The notes beneath the pieces are model-generated. The model worked only from the letters and a program-made list of their open reading frames with translations, made no database searches and was not told where the DNA came from. A DNA stretch of 64,000 bases from the NCBI GenBank assembly GCA_034667465.1, contig JAXDJV010000002.1, positions 620,001-684,000 on the forward strand. Reading direction: 5' to 3'. Source of the DNA: JAOBAU01 sp034667465 (GTDB lineage: Bacteria > Acidobacteriota > Thermoanaerobaculia > Gp7-AA8). Of this stretch, positions 22,639 through 31,848 are shown in pieces. Positions within the stretch are counted from its first letter, which is position 1, and each line of letters opens with the position of its first letter. Both the position numbers and the translations under genes were made by a program.

Positions 22639-24537
22639 TCAGCGTCCTGCAGCTCTCCTTTTGGGGTTCGGAGGGGGAGCGGGCGCGGCTGTGTCCGGTC
22701 CGTAAATGCGGAGTGAATAGCGGTCGGCGATGACGATTTTCCTTCCTGCCGCGGCCATTTGCATCGGTGCGGTGGCGCGCATGAGCGTCGGTGCGGCGGC
22801 CGGATGGGCGGGATTGGTGATGTCGATCTCGTCGATCGTGCCCGGCTGGGCGAACCAGGCGGTGTTGCCCGACGCCGCGAAACTGCCGCCCTGCGGGTAA
22901 TGCAGCGAGCCCGACATGATCGGATCGAGCCGGTTCGCGAGCGTGAAGAGCTGCATGCCGGTCGGTGAATAGACGAGCAGCAGTTCCGGATGCGTTTCGG
23001 TGGCGTCGATCACTTCCGCGCCGCGGCCGGCGAGCTGCAGGTTTTTGACGATGGCGACGTCGTTGCGATTCGTCAGATCGAGCACGCGAATGCCGCCGAT
23101 CTCGAAGAGGTACGCGGCGTTGTCGCGCGCGACGACTTCCCAGTAATGACCTTTCAGTCCGCCGATCTGCGCCGGCGGTGTGTAGTGGCGAAAGTCGACG
23201 ACGTGAAATCCGCTGGCCGGATTTCCTTCGACCAGCTCGTCGCCGGCCATCGCTGCGCTGCTCGGCGGAATGCCGCTCGATTGGTACGTCGTGATCAGCC
23301 GCGGCACATATGGATTGGTGATGTCGACGACGTTGACGTCGCCGCGCCCGTAGATGAGCGCCGTCGTTCCGTGGACGCGAACGTGATCCTGAATGCCGTC
23401 GATCCGGAGCGACGCGAGAAGCAACGGCGCCGCGGTCTTCGAGATGTCGAGCACGCGAAAGAACGGCGGATCGACGACGTATGCGAGCGAGCCGTCGGTG
23501 GCGACACCGCTGACGGGGCCGGCGAGATCGCGATAGTCGCCCGCGAGTTTCGGCGCAGTGAGCGTTGACGTGTCGAAGACGCGGAGCGGCGCACCGGTCT
23601 CGAGCGCGAGTCCATAGCGATCGACGATCGAGCCCGAGACCAGGAGTCGCGTACCGCTCGCGGCGATCGCGGTGACCGGTTCGTCAATCGTCGCGACGCG
23701 GACCGGCACGCCGGACGAAGCGTCGTAGACCTGAATGATATTGCCTGCTTCGGTGGCGAAGACGCGCGTGCCCGATACAGCGATCGACTGCAGGTTCACC
23801 GCACCGGCATCGAGTCGCGCAAGCTCGCGCGGCGCGGCGTCATCGGAGATGTCGTACGTGACGAGACCGTTGACGCTGGCGGCGATGTAGAGAACGTCGC
23901 CGGAGACGGCGAGGCCGCGTGCGTTCGTCGCGATGACGGCGATCGGCTCCGCGCCGCCGCCGATTCGATAGACATACGTCGCCACCCCTTCGATGCCGAC
24001 GTAGACGGCGTCGCCGTGAAAGGCGACGGCGTTCACGGTTCCATTCGTCGGGAACTGTCCGATCGCTTCGAGCCCTTCATCGACCGGACGCCAGAGCGTG
24101 AGTCCGCTGGCGCCGGTGCCGGCGAGCAGCTGGCTGTCCCCAAACATGGTGCCGAAGATGGCGTTGTAACCGGTGAGCGGAAGCTCGGAGCGAAGCGTCA
24201 GCGCGCCGTTGGCGGCGATCTCGTAACGATCGATGCCGCCGCGCGTGAGGACTGCCAGTCCGTTCGCGCCGAGGAGCGCGCCGGAGAGCGATTCGTCATC
24301 GCGCTGAATCGCGGAAAGGCGGCGGATGTTGTGGACGTCGCTGACGTCATACGACGCGACACCGCGACCGTCGATGGCGATGACCTGATTGCCGCGCACG
24401 AGAAACTGGCGGCTGATGCCGCGAGCGCCCCAGATGCCCGATTGCGACTGCGCGGCGGCGGGGAGAAGAACGAGGAGAACGAGAGAGAGACGGAGGATCC
24501 TGTGCACGTTCGCCGTGGTTGCAACCGACATGCTCAT
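22639..24537 (-). CDS. Secreted LVIVD-repeat beta-propeller protein
   Basis: 632 residues with a signal peptide (ILRLSLVLLVLLPAAAQS). Many repeats of the form VAxxGDxxYVAxxxNGLxxYDIS are visible, such as LAVSGDVLYIAASVNGLVTY and TALIYGRGDVNVVDITNP, the LVIVD/WD-like propeller signature. It probably forms an extracytoplasmic propeller for binding; no catalytic motif is seen. Its ATG overlaps the stop of the CBM9-like gene upstream. Confidence 0.8.
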   Translation of the reverse strand: MSMSVATTANVHRILRLSLVLLVLLPAAAQSQSGIWGARGISRQFLVRGNQVIAIDGRGVASYDVSDVHNIRRLSAIQRDDESLSGALLGANGLAVLTRGGIDRYEIAANGALTLRSELPLTGYNAIFGTMFGDSQLLAGTGASGLTLWRPVDEGLEAIGQFPTNGTVNAVAFHGDAVYVGIEGVATYVYRIGGGAEPIAVIATNARGLAVSGDVLYIAASVNGLVTYDISDDAAPRELARLDAGAVNLQSIAVSGTRVFATEAGNIIQVYDASSGVPVRVATIDEPVTAIAASGTRLLVSGSIVDRYGLALETGAPLRVFDTSTLTAPKLAGDYRDLAGPVSGVATDGSLAYVVDPPFFRVLDISKTAAPLLLASLRIDGIQDHVRVHGTTALIYGRGDVNVVDITNPYVPRLITTYQSSGIPPSSAAMAGDELVEGNPASGFHVVDFRHYTPPAQIGGLKGHYWEVVARDNAAYLFEIGGIRVLDLTNRNDVAIVKNLQLAGRGAEVIDATETHPELLLVYSPTGMQLFTLANRLDPIMSGSLHYPQGGSFAASGNTAWFAQPGTIDEIDITNPAHPAAAPTLMRATAPMQMAAAGRKIVIADRYSLRIYGPDTAAPAPPPNPKRRAAGR

Positions 24538-25175
24538 TCGAAACGGAGCGTGCCAAACGCGGCGGCGACGTGAAAGTCGGCCGGCGTTTTGAGCGTCGGC
24601 TGCCAGGCGCTGAACTCGTCCGCGAACGGGTTGTGATCGATGCTGCGATCGATGCGAAAGAAGTTCGCGCGCCAGAGATCGCCGGCGTCTGGCGCTCTGC
24701 CGGGCGACCCGAGCGACGCGAACGGGATGCGCAGCAGCGTCGCGAAGGTCATCGAGCTGCCGCGCGTGTCGCGCAGGATCGCGGCGAACAGACCGTCGCA
24801 GTTCCAGGAGAGATCGGCGTTCATCGTGGAGCGGATTCCATCCGGCGATTCGATGCGCGCGTCGAACGTGGTGCCGAGCGGATTCACTTCCAGCTCGAAG
24901 TAGACGCGCGGATCGCCGGGCGCGAGGAACGCTTCGACGACGTCCTCTTCGTACAGCGGCGCGTCGTGCTCGAGATGCGTGGCGACGACGTTCTCGTCAT
25001 CGCCGCGGAAGAGAATGTGGAGATGCGTGGCGTCGCGATAAATCGCCAGCTCGGTGGAGAGCCGCGGCGTCGAGGCATCGGTGGCGCGAAGCAGCCGCGC
25101 GGTCGTGACGCCGTCCGGAACACGCCACGGATCTCCGATCATGAACTCCCGCCGCCGCACCACAAGCTCGCCCAT
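24534..25175 (-). CDS. CBM9-like (DOMON-type) carbohydrate-binding protein
   Basis: 213 residues without a signal peptide. The pattern of a family 9 carbohydrate-binding-like domain is present: ATHLHILFRGDDENV, PLYEEDVVEAFLAPGDPRVYFELEVNPLGT, WRANFFRIDR and FHVAAAFGTLRF. Relatives are often linked to secreted hydrolases or act as cytoplasmic or surface binding modules. It is coupled to the LVIVD gene by a 4-nt overlap, but the two are unlikely to be in the same compartment unless export is non-canonical. Confidence 0.75.
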   Translation of the reverse strand: MGELVVRRREFMIGDPWRVPDGVTTARLLRATDASTPRLSTELAIYRDATHLHILFRGDDENVVATHLEHDAPLYEEDVVEAFLAPGDPRVYFELEVNPLGTTFDARIESPDGIRSTMNADLSWNCDGLFAAILRDTRGSSMTFATLLRIPFASLGSPGRAPDAGDLWRANFFRIDRSIDHNPFADEFSAWQPTLKTPADFHVAAAFGTLRFE

Positions 25176-25263
25176 CGCGATACGATTCTACTCACGCGCA
25201 GCGCATCGGATTGCCGAAGGGCTCGGCACATCGCGTGCAAGCTGCGGCGCAGGGTACCGAATC

Positions 25264-25590
25264 GTGGACTTTGAGCTGGATGAGTTGAAACGGGAGTTTC
25301 TCGTCGAGGCGGAGGAGAAGGTGCGCGAAATCGAGCGTGCGTTCAGCGCTCCCCGCAACCCCGAGTCGATCGAGCGGATGTCGTATCTCGCGCATCAGCT
25401 CAAAGGATCCGGCGGGAGCTACGGCTTTCAGCGGATCTCCACGCACGCGGCCGATCTCGAGCAGGCGCTCGAGACCGCGGCGAAGGAAGCTCCGCCGGAT
25501 TCACTCGAAGCGAAGATCGGCGGCCATGTTTCTCAGTTGCGCGGCGAGATCGAAGAGCGGACGCGCGAGCTTTCTGCGTCGCGCGCTTAA
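25264..25590 (+). CDS. Histidine phosphotransfer (Hpt) domain protein
   Basis: About 108 residues from GTG at 25264 (VDFELDELKREFLVEAEEKV). The Hpt helix carries the phospho-His in YLAHQLKGSGGSYGF, followed by the second helix RISTHAADLEQALE. It would relay phosphate between a hybrid kinase and a response regulator. It converges on the receiver-GGDEF gene, their stop codons overlapping in TTAA, and that receiver is a possible partner. The start is uncertain, as an open extension to 25054 exists. Confidence 0.78.
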   Translation: MDFELDELKREFLVEAEEKVREIERAFSAPRNPESIERMSYLAHQLKGSGGSYGFQRISTHAADLEQALETAAKEAPPDSLEAKIGGHVSQLRGEIEERTRELSASRA

Positions 25591-26564
25591 CGTGCCGTCG
25601 CCGCCGGCGCGGTCTTCTTCGTCGCCCGGCCGGAGTCGCGTCGCTTCTCCGCGTGAACCTGATTGCGCCCCGCTTTCTTGGCGCGGTAGAGCGCTTTGTC
25701 GGCGGCGACGATCAGCTCCTTCGGTCCGCGAACGCGCGTGAACGGAACGCTGGCGACGCCGATGCTGACGGTCGCCGGGACCGGGCCGATCTGAGTCTCG
25801 ATCGCTTTCTCTTCGACAAGCGAGCGGATTTTTTCGGCGAATGTGATGGCGTCGTCGAGCTCCGTCTCCGGCATCATCACCGCGAACTCTTCGCCGCCGT
25901 AGCGCGCCACGAGATCGGTGCTGCGGACCGATTCACGGAAGAGGCTCGAGACCGCTTTGAGCACGTCATCGCCGACGGCGTGGCCATGCGCGTCGTTGAT
26001 TTTCTTGAAGAAGTCGATGTCGATCATCGCCAGCGAGAGCGGGCGCTGATAGCGGGCCGACTCTTCGAACGCGCGCAGCAGCTCGTCCTGGAAATGGCGA
26101 TGGTTGTTGAGCTTCGTCAGGCCGTCGGTGATCGACAGCAGCTCGAGCCGGCGATTCGTTTCCATCAGCTCTTTCTGCAGGTCGACGATCCGTTTGCCGG
26201 CGCGGATGCGCGCCATCAGCTCGGGATACTGGAACGGTTTGGTGATGTAGTCGTCGGCGCCGAGCTCGAGTCCTTCGATCTTGTCTTCCTGCTCGGTCTC
26301 GCCGGTGAGCATGATGATGTAACGCGCCCGAAAGTCGGGATTCGACTTCAGCTCGTGACAGAGCAGGACGCCGTCGAGATCGGGAAGACGGCGGTCGAGA
26401 ATGGCGAGATCCCATGTTTCGGCCGCAAGCCGCAGCCGCGCTTCCTCGCCGGTCGTGCACTCGAGCATTTCGTAGCCGGCGCGCTGCAGGAAGAGCCGCA
26501 CGAGGCGCCGGATCGCCGCGTCGTCATCGACGATCGCAACTTTGAACGCTGAATGTTCAGGCAT
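25587..26564 (-). CDS. Response regulator with diguanylate cyclase (GGDEF) output
   Basis: 325 residues. The receiver has VAIVDDDAAIRR, phospho-Asp in LAILDRRLPDLDG and Lys in DDYITKPFQ. The GGDEF domain has LSITDGLTKLNNHRHF and the active GGEEF in ARYGGEEFAVMMPE. An inhibitory-site RxxD (RSTD) lies five residues before GGEEF, so product feedback by c-di-GMP is expected. PleD/WspR-like, single receiver. The Lys/Arg-rich tail is probably disordered. Confidence 0.93.
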   Translation of the reverse strand: MPEHSAFKVAIVDDDAAIRRLVRLFLQRAGYEMLECTTGEEARLRLAAETWDLAILDRRLPDLDGVLLCHELKSNPDFRARYIIMLTGETEQEDKIEGLELGADDYITKPFQYPELMARIRAGKRIVDLQKELMETNRRLELLSITDGLTKLNNHRHFQDELLRAFEESARYQRPLSLAMIDIDFFKKINDAHGHAVGDDVLKAVSSLFRESVRSTDLVARYGGEEFAVMMPETELDDAITFAEKIRSLVEEKAIETQIGPVPATVSIGVASVPFTRVRGPKELIVAADKALYRAKKAGRNQVHAEKRRDSGRATKKTAPAATAR

Positions 26565-26604
26565 TGAAGGACGAGACCGGCAAAGAGCGTGCCGGTAGTG
26601 GAGA

Positions 26605-26675
26605 GGCATGAGGCATGGGGCATGGGGCATGAGCGGTTTGCCTTTACTCATACCTCATGCCCCATGCCTCATCCC
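26605..26675. repeat. Heptanucleotide tandem repeat in inverted arms (STRR-like), copy 2
   Basis: Left arm 26605-26632: GGCATGA, GGCATGG, GGCATGG, GGCATGA. Loop GCGGTTTGCCTTTAC (26633-26647). Right arm 26648-26675: TCATACC, TCATGCC, CCATGCC, TCATCCC. The last heptamer encodes the end and TGA stop (26669-26671) of nadC. Same family as 15863-15936, with variation between heptamers but a conserved loop. Confidence 0.88.
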
Positions 26676-27499
26676 TTCTCCACAGTCCTCATCGAAATAT
26701 CCAGCGCCCGCACCGAATGAGTGAGCGCGCCGACCGAAATCCGATCGACGCCGGTCTCGGCAATCGCTTTCACCGTTTCCAGCGTCACGCCGCCGGACGC
26801 TTCGAGCGGAACGGCGCCGTTCGTTCGTTCGACGGCTTCGCGCAGCTGGGTCGGGTTCATGTTGTCGAGGAGGATGAAGTCGGGTTTGAGCGCCAGCGCT
26901 TCGTCGAGCTCTGCCATGTTGCGGACTTCGACCATGATCGGTTCCGGCATGCCGCGCCTGCGAATCCGCTCGACGGCGGCGGTGATCGAGCCGGCGCGAT
27001 CGATGTGGTTGTTCTTCACGAGGAACATGTCGAAGAGGCCGATGCGGTGGTTCTCACCGCCGCCCGCTTTGACCGCGTACTTGTCGAGCGCGCGCAGTCC
27101 CGGCGCCGTCTTGCGGGTGTCGTGAATCTTCGCGCGGGTGCCGCGAACGGCATCGACGTAACGACGCGTTGTAGTGGCAATCCCCGAAGCGCGCTGCATC
27201 AGGTTGAGCGCGGTTCGTTCGCCGGAAAGCAGTGCGATGACCGTCGCTTCAACCTCAGCCACGATGTCACCCGGTTTGACCGCGCTGCCATCGTCAGCCA
27301 TCCGTTGGAAACGGCTGGTCGGATCGAGCAGACGGAAGGTCGCTTCCGCGAAGTCGAGCCCGGCAAGAACGCCTTCCGCTTTGATGAGGAAGTGCGCACT
27401 GCCGCGCTCGTCGGCATCGAAGATCGACTCGCTGGTGATGTCGGGAAGATCTTCCTCGAACGCGCGGCGGAGGATGCTTTCGATGACGGTCTTGTTCAT
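26669..27499 (-). CDS. nadC: Nicotinate-nucleotide diphosphorylase (carboxylating)
   Basis: 276 residues. Family motifs are ERTALNLMQRASGIAT, the substrate-binding HDTRKTAPGLRALDKYAV, GGGENHRIGLFDMFLVKNNH, and the barrel end LEASGGVTLETVKAIAETGVD. It converts quinolinate and PRPP to nicotinate mononucleotide in de novo NAD synthesis. The ATG at 27499 begins the standard NadC N-terminus. The C-terminus runs into a heptamer repeat, so the last few residues may differ from orthologues. Confidence 0.94.
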   Translation of the reverse strand: MNKTVIESILRRAFEEDLPDITSESIFDADERGSAHFLIKAEGVLAGLDFAEATFRLLDPTSRFQRMADDGSAVKPGDIVAEVEATVIALLSGERTALNLMQRASGIATTTRRYVDAVRGTRAKIHDTRKTAPGLRALDKYAVKAGGGENHRIGLFDMFLVKNNHIDRAGSITAAVERIRRRGMPEPIMVEVRNMAELDEALALKPDFILLDNMNPTQLREAVERTNGAVPLEASGGVTLETVKAIAETGVDRISVGALTHSVRALDISMRTVEKG

Positions 27500-27561
27500 G
27501 GCAAAGGATCGGAATGACAGGACGGTGCCAGTCGTTACGGGAGACAGTTCGTTGACAAATT

Positions 27562-27912
27562 GGGGGCGCACCGGCTTCGACGGGGACACGTCGGGGTCAA
27601 GGTTGCATGCCGAGCTGATTGTCTCGTAAAAACGATCAAAAACTGTAATCGCGAACAGCGACTACGCACTCGCAGCTTAATTGACTGCGACGCTCACCCG
27701 TCGGTTGCTCACGCCGGCGGATTGAGCGTCACGATGTGAGCTAAGGGCCCGCGCACCGTCTCGGCGCGGGCTTCGAAAACCACAGAGGCTGGTCTGTCAT
27801 TGGTCCCTGCTCTCCAGGCAGATGACGGACGAGAACGAATGGGGAGATAAGCATGTAGTAGCCTGGCTGCCACTGCTCTCGGACGCGGGTTCAACTCCCG
27901 CCGCCTCCACCA
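27562..27912 (+). ncRNA. ssrA: tmRNA (transfer-messenger RNA)
   Basis: 351 nt. The 5' end GGGGGCGCACCGGCTTCGAC pairs through GGGGGCG with CGCCTCC near the 3' end (27902-27908), followed by discriminator A and an encoded CCA (27910-27912). The T-arm GCGGGTTCAACTCCCGC is adjacent. The resume codon is GCG at 27651 and the tag reads ANSDYALAA then TAA (27678-27680), ending in the conserved ALAA degron. It rescues stalled ribosomes with SmpB. The gene's 3' end is a common integration site and borders the accessory block that follows. Confidence 0.95.
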
Positions 27913-27945
27913 ACGCCAACTTGAGCTCTTCGTCGATCGATGCCA

Positions 27946-29814
27946 TTACGCAGGCGGGTTGCCTGTGGGGTGCTGAACGTAAGGAGGCGTCGTCCAGCCG
28001 CCTGGCTCAGGAAGCGGCGGATAGGTGAAACTTCCACCATGGCCCACCGGCGGACCAACACGCGCGACGATGTTGCCGCGATCGAAGCCATAGGCCGCGA
28101 CCAGACCGTCGCCGGACGTCAGCGCCTGATACATGTTGTCGTAAATCTCTTCCGCGGTGAGAGCGCGATTCCAAACCCGAAGCTCATTGAAGGCTCCGCC
28201 CATACCGGTGTTGATCGGATCATAGTCTGAGGGATTGAAGAACGAAGCGCCGAATGTGTTTGCTGCATAGTTGTTGGCAATGTTCGGGTAGTCGAAGTAG
28301 CCCAGACTGCCCGGTCCCATGACAAGAAGGCCATTGACGTAAATGTTGATGGAGTACTGGTCAATGGCCACCGCGACGTGATTCCAGTCATGATCGACCA
28401 GGTTTGTCCTTGCCGAATCGGTGTAACCCTCATAGGCGATATACAACGTGATTCTGCCTACCTGAATGTTGCCCTGAGATTCGTATCCGACGGCCCACCA
28501 AACGGCCGGATCGCTTCCGCCGGCGAGCGAACTGCAGGAAAAGAGCGTGCCGTCGGCGTTGGGAAAGAACCATACCTCGGTAGTGCTGCTGACACCGTTC
28601 TGAGGAAGAAGGAGACAGCCGCCATCCTGCGCCGTTTCCAGCGATGCGATGCTCGCCAGTACGATGTATCCGTCGTTGCCGCCGGGTGTCACGTCAAACG
28701 AAATTTCAAAGTCTCCATCGCCGCAATCGTAGGGCATTCCGGTTGACGTGCCGCTCGCCACAAGCACATTCGCCGCGGGTGTTTCGGTTCCCCACAACCC
28801 TGACATAGGCGAGGGATACTCATACCGCGCGACGGTCCACGGCGAGTTGGCAAACGCCGAGACGGGGACGGCATCAGCGGTGACGTCTCCGCCTGCGCCC
28901 TCCGAGCCCAGCGTAAGTGAGGCCGGCAACGGCACCGGCGCGCTGAGATTAAAACCATCCCCCGAGCCACTCCAGATCCAGACGCGTGGTACCGGCGGGA
29001 GCGATATCGTCAGTCCATTGAGGTAGATTTGCGCAGCGCGAATTGGATCGACAGTCGGCCCGCCGATCAGCATGTCCATGAGCGTGACATCGGAATGATA
29101 TCCGGCGGCCAGCGACTGCACCGCCGAAAGAAACAGGCCGCATTCAGTAGCGAGGTTCGCCATGAACTGGACCGATTCCTTTACGGCCAGGTCATTCTCG
29201 TCCAAAGCGTTGTAGCCATTCATCGTCAGCGTGAGTCCCTGCACCTGAACCTGGAACATCGCGTCGAAAAGCCCTTCCAGATTTTCATACGCGGTCATTA
29301 ACGGAGCAGGGTCGGACGTATTGATGCCGCTGGAGGTCAATTGTGCGAGCTGAACGTTGGCGGCGGCGGTCATCAGGTCCGTGGTCATGCCCTCGATCGG
29401 GCCGCACATCACGTTGTTGATGGCGTTTAGATTACCCGACTGTGCCGATGCATTGTTGCTGAGCGTAGTGGCCGTTGCCGTGTCGTCCGCGCTCAGCTCA
29501 CTGAGCGTATGGAAATCGCCCGAGATGCTCGGCGTGTTGCTGTAGCCGGCGGCGATACAAACATTCTGCGCCGGCGCAAGCTTCTGATCCGCATCATAGA
29601 GTTCGACGAAATTTCCGAAGGTCGTCTGCAGGTTCGCGACCCCCTGCTCGACGCTGTCGAGAGTGGCAAGAATTCCGCTCAGATCGCTGCCCGTTGGACC
29701 TCCGGTTCCCAGAACACCGTTGAGTACCCATCCCGCGGCGTCCTCGCCGACGTATTTCACCGCTCCGGCAATGAGGTTGTCGAGAATCGTGGAGATCGTC
29801 ACTACGCTGGACAT
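27946..29814 (-). CDS. Large protein with helical N-terminal half and C-terminal LamG/concanavalin-like domain
   Basis: 622 residues from ATG 29814 (AGAGG 7 nt upstream; an ATG at 29835 is possible). The N-terminal ~260 residues look all-helical, with Asn/Ala/Thr-rich stretches (LSNNASAQSGNLNAINNVM) and a long amphipathic region (LEGLFDAMFQVQVQGLTL). The C-terminal ~290 residues have LamG hallmarks: VDHDWNHVAVAIDQYSINIY, VNGLLVMGP, FNELRVWNRALTAEEIYDNM. No signal peptide is evident. Its base composition is visibly less GC-rich than neighbours. It could be a binding or toxin-like protein; there is no firm assignment. Confidence 0.75.
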   Translation of the reverse strand: MSSVVTISTILDNLIAGAVKYVGEDAAGWVLNGVLGTGGPTGSDLSGILATLDSVEQGVANLQTTFGNFVELYDADQKLAPAQNVCIAAGYSNTPSISGDFHTLSELSADDTATATTLSNNASAQSGNLNAINNVMCGPIEGMTTDLMTAAANVQLAQLTSSGINTSDPAPLMTAYENLEGLFDAMFQVQVQGLTLTMNGYNALDENDLAVKESVQFMANLATECGLFLSAVQSLAAGYHSDVTLMDMLIGGPTVDPIRAAQIYLNGLTISLPPVPRVWIWSGSGDGFNLSAPVPLPASLTLGSEGAGGDVTADAVPVSAFANSPWTVARYEYPSPMSGLWGTETPAANVLVASGTSTGMPYDCGDGDFEISFDVTPGGNDGYIVLASIASLETAQDGGCLLLPQNGVSSTTEVWFFPNADGTLFSCSSLAGGSDPAVWWAVGYESQGNIQVGRITLYIAYEGYTDSARTNLVDHDWNHVAVAIDQYSINIYVNGLLVMGPGSLGYFDYPNIANNYAANTFGASFFNPSDYDPINTGMGGAFNELRVWNRALTAEEIYDNMYQALTSGDGLVAAYGFDRGNIVARVGPPVGHGGSFTYPPLPEPGGWTTPPYVQHPTGNPPA

Positions 29815-30091
29815 AGCATTCCTCTCTGCCGACATGTTCGGCGCTTCTGCGCCTGTCGAAAGACAGGAGCCTGCAGCGACCCAGCCTGGATCGGAAGCCG
29901 CGTGTTCTGTTCAGGGGGAGATGGCGATGGAATGATATCTGGTTATGCCAGAGCCCGGCAATGGCATCTTTCTCATCACGCGCCGTTGGGGGAAGGATGG
30001 CCGCGCGATTTGCTCACAGAAGTGATTTGGCTCACGGAAGTCGGGACTGACGGAACTTATGTTCCTCCGAAACTTCCAACAGGAGCCTCGA

Positions 30092-30718
30092 ATGAAGCGT
30101 GCGGCCTCTCTCGCTGTACTGGTGCTTTTGGTTACTTTCCCCCTCATCGCTCAATCCTCGACGCAAGGCAGCTTCAATTTCAAAGGAGCGGAAGGCCTGC
30201 AGACGATCGAGTTTGACGCCCTGGACGACGGACGTTCCGCGCAGGGCTCCTTCACACTGGCTGGTCCGACGCTCGTCTCGGACGGTGAGCTTGATCAGGA
30301 AGACTCCAAAACCGTTCTGGTCAAGGACTTCACAATGAAGGTCACGGTCGACTGCATGAGCACCCTCGGCAATCGCGTGACGATCAGCGGCATCGTCAGC
30401 GATTCGAACGTCCGGTCAATGATCGGGCGCGTCGGGATGCTCACCGTCGAGGACAACGACCTCGACCCGAAGGACCCCAGGGATCGCTTCACCTTCGGCT
30501 CCTACTGGGACAAGGACATCACCTGGTTCCCGACTGACGCCGAGGTGAAGGACGACGCTGGTTGGGGCTTTTCCTGGTGGGCCACGGACGCGGAGCGGAA
30601 GGACGATGTGGGCTACCAGATCTCGCGCACTCGCCAGGTGAACTGCCGCAATTTCCCTGTCGCGACATACGACCTCGACCCAATCGGCGAGGGTCGCATT
30701 ACCGTCGTCAACAAATAG
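30092..30718 (+). CDS. Secreted protein of unknown function
   Basis: 208 residues with a signal peptide (MKRAASLAVLVLLVTFPLIAQS). The mature protein is Asp-rich and strand-like (QGSFNFKGAEGLQTIEFDAL, MLTVEDNDLDPKDPRDRF), with a pair of repeated WxTDAExKDD units (WFPTDAEVKDDAGW and WWATDAERKDDVGY). No family recognised. AGGAG lies 7 nt before the ATG. A hairpin terminator follows, so it is probably transcribed separately from the downstream cassette. Confidence 0.75.
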   Translation: MKRAASLAVLVLLVTFPLIAQSSTQGSFNFKGAEGLQTIEFDALDDGRSAQGSFTLAGPTLVSDGELDQEDSKTVLVKDFTMKVTVDCMSTLGNRVTISGIVSDSNVRSMIGRVGMLTVEDNDLDPKDPRDRFTFGSYWDKDITWFPTDAEVKDDAGWGFSWWATDAERKDDVGYQISRTRQVNCRNFPVATYDLDPIGEGRITVVNK

Positions 30719-30736
30719 CCATCTTCAATTCGGAGT

Positions 30737-30760
30737 CGGCGGCTGGGAACCCGGCCGCCG
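30737..30760 (+). terminator. Hairpin terminator after the secreted-protein gene
   Basis: Stem CGGCGGC (30737-30743) with GCCGCCG (30754-30760) plus internal TGGG/CCCG pairing, followed by CTTTCACC. The weak T-run makes it a moderate candidate. It separates the 30092 gene from the five-gene cassette. Confidence 0.6.
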
Positions 30761-30809
30761 CTTTCACCACCCCGGAGTTCGCGGGTCCGGCAATCCATAC
30801 GCTGACCAC

Positions 30810-30838
30810 TTGCATAACGCGGTCAGGGTGTGCATATT
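30810..30838 (+). promoter_or_regulatory. Candidate sigma-70 promoter for the five-gene cassette
   Basis: TTGCAT (30810-30815), a 17-nt spacer, and CATATT (30833-30838): 4 of 6 matches at each element to the -35 and -10 consensus with ideal spacing, 32 nt before the GTG start of the sulfotransferase-like gene. Not tested against the background frequency in this GC-rich genome. Confidence 0.45.
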
Positions 30839-30870
30839 GATGTCGGGCCAAATTCATCAATGAGGAAGAC

Positions 30871-31848
30871 GTGACGGCGTTTGCCGGTCGTGCGGATGTT
30901 ATGGGCACGGTGCCTGTGCGGATTCGCGTCAACGGTGACGTGCGCGTCGTCGACTGGTTGCCTCTTCCGCCATCGGCATCGCGGCGGCCCTTCTTCGCCC
31001 AGGCCATTCGCGACTGTCAGGAAACGCAGGTGCCGGTGCGGACGAAGATCGACGTCCTCCGCGCCGCGGCAGCGGACCGCGCGGCATCGCGAGTCGCCGC
31101 CGGCGTCATCGCGCACATGTCGCGCTGCGGCTCGACGTTGCTGAGCGCCTGCATGAAAGAAGTGGACGGTGTGCTCATCCTGTCCGAGCCGCCGATCGTT
31201 TCGGCATTGTTGCGCGGTGGAGATGCCGATGCCCCGACGTTGCGCGGGGTTCTCGCGCTTTACGCAGAGCACTTTGGCTGTTCCAGGGTCGTGGTCAAAC
31301 TACCCAGCGTGAGCTCGCGCCACGTCGTGCGCTATCGCCGCGCGACGGGACGGCAGCCCGCGGTTCTTCTGTTTCGCGATCCGGTCGAGGTCGCAATCTC
31401 CAATCTCCTGCGCCCGGGCGGTTTCATGCGTCTCGACGTCCGCGACGCCGCGCGCGTCTTCGGCGGAGATGCGTCTCGCATCGCCAGGATGAGCAGCGCC
31501 GAGTACTGCGCGATGGCGATCCACCGCTACCTGCTGACGCTTCTCCGCGAAGCGTCCCGCAACGACATGATCGTGGTCGACTACGCGGAATTGCGCGGGG
31601 AAACGATCGCGCGGATCGTTGAATCGGTCCTCGGGCCACTCACGCCGGAGCAATGCGCTCGCATCGCAGCTGTCTCGCGCATGGACGCGAAGGATCCGTC
31701 CCGATCGTTCGAGCCCGATTCCGAACGAAAGCAGCGGCAGGCGACACCGGAGTTGCGCGCCCTGCTTCATGAATCGAACGAACTGTATCGCCAGCTCGCC
31801 GCACGGCAACGGATCGAAATCTCACCTGGCAGGGAGGTCACCGCATGA
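30871..31848 (+). CDS. Sulfotransferase-family protein
   Basis: 325 residues, GTG start with GAGGA just upstream. The PAPS 5'-phosphosulfate-binding loop appears as AHMSRCGSTLLS (81-92) and the 3'-phosphate region as LLFRDPVEVAISNLLR (167-181) with the expected Arg and Ser. The N-terminal ~75 residues are specific to this protein. It should transfer sulfate from PAPS to a hydroxyl or amine of an unknown acceptor. It opens a coupled five-gene cassette; its stop overlaps the next start (ATGA). The alternative of a P-loop kinase is less likely, given the RDP motif. Confidence 0.8.
   Translation: MTAFAGRADVMGTVPVRIRVNGDVRVVDWLPLPPSASRRPFFAQAIRDCQETQVPVRTKIDVLRAAAADRAASRVAAGVIAHMSRCGSTLLSACMKEVDGVLILSEPPIVSALLRGGDADAPTLRGVLALYAEHFGCSRVVVKLPSVSSRHVVRYRRATGRQPAVLLFRDPVEVAISNLLRPGGFMRLDVRDAARVFGGDASRIARMSSAEYCAMAIHRYLLTLLREASRNDMIVVDYAELRGETIARIVESVLGPLTPEQCARIAAVSRMDAKDPSRSFEPDSERKQRQATPELRALLHESNELYRQLAARQRIEISPGREVTA

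Noticed and set aside
27553..27558. TTGACA just before tmRNA as a -35 box
   Set aside because: It ends 3 nt from the mature 5' end, so no room for a -10 element before the transcript start.
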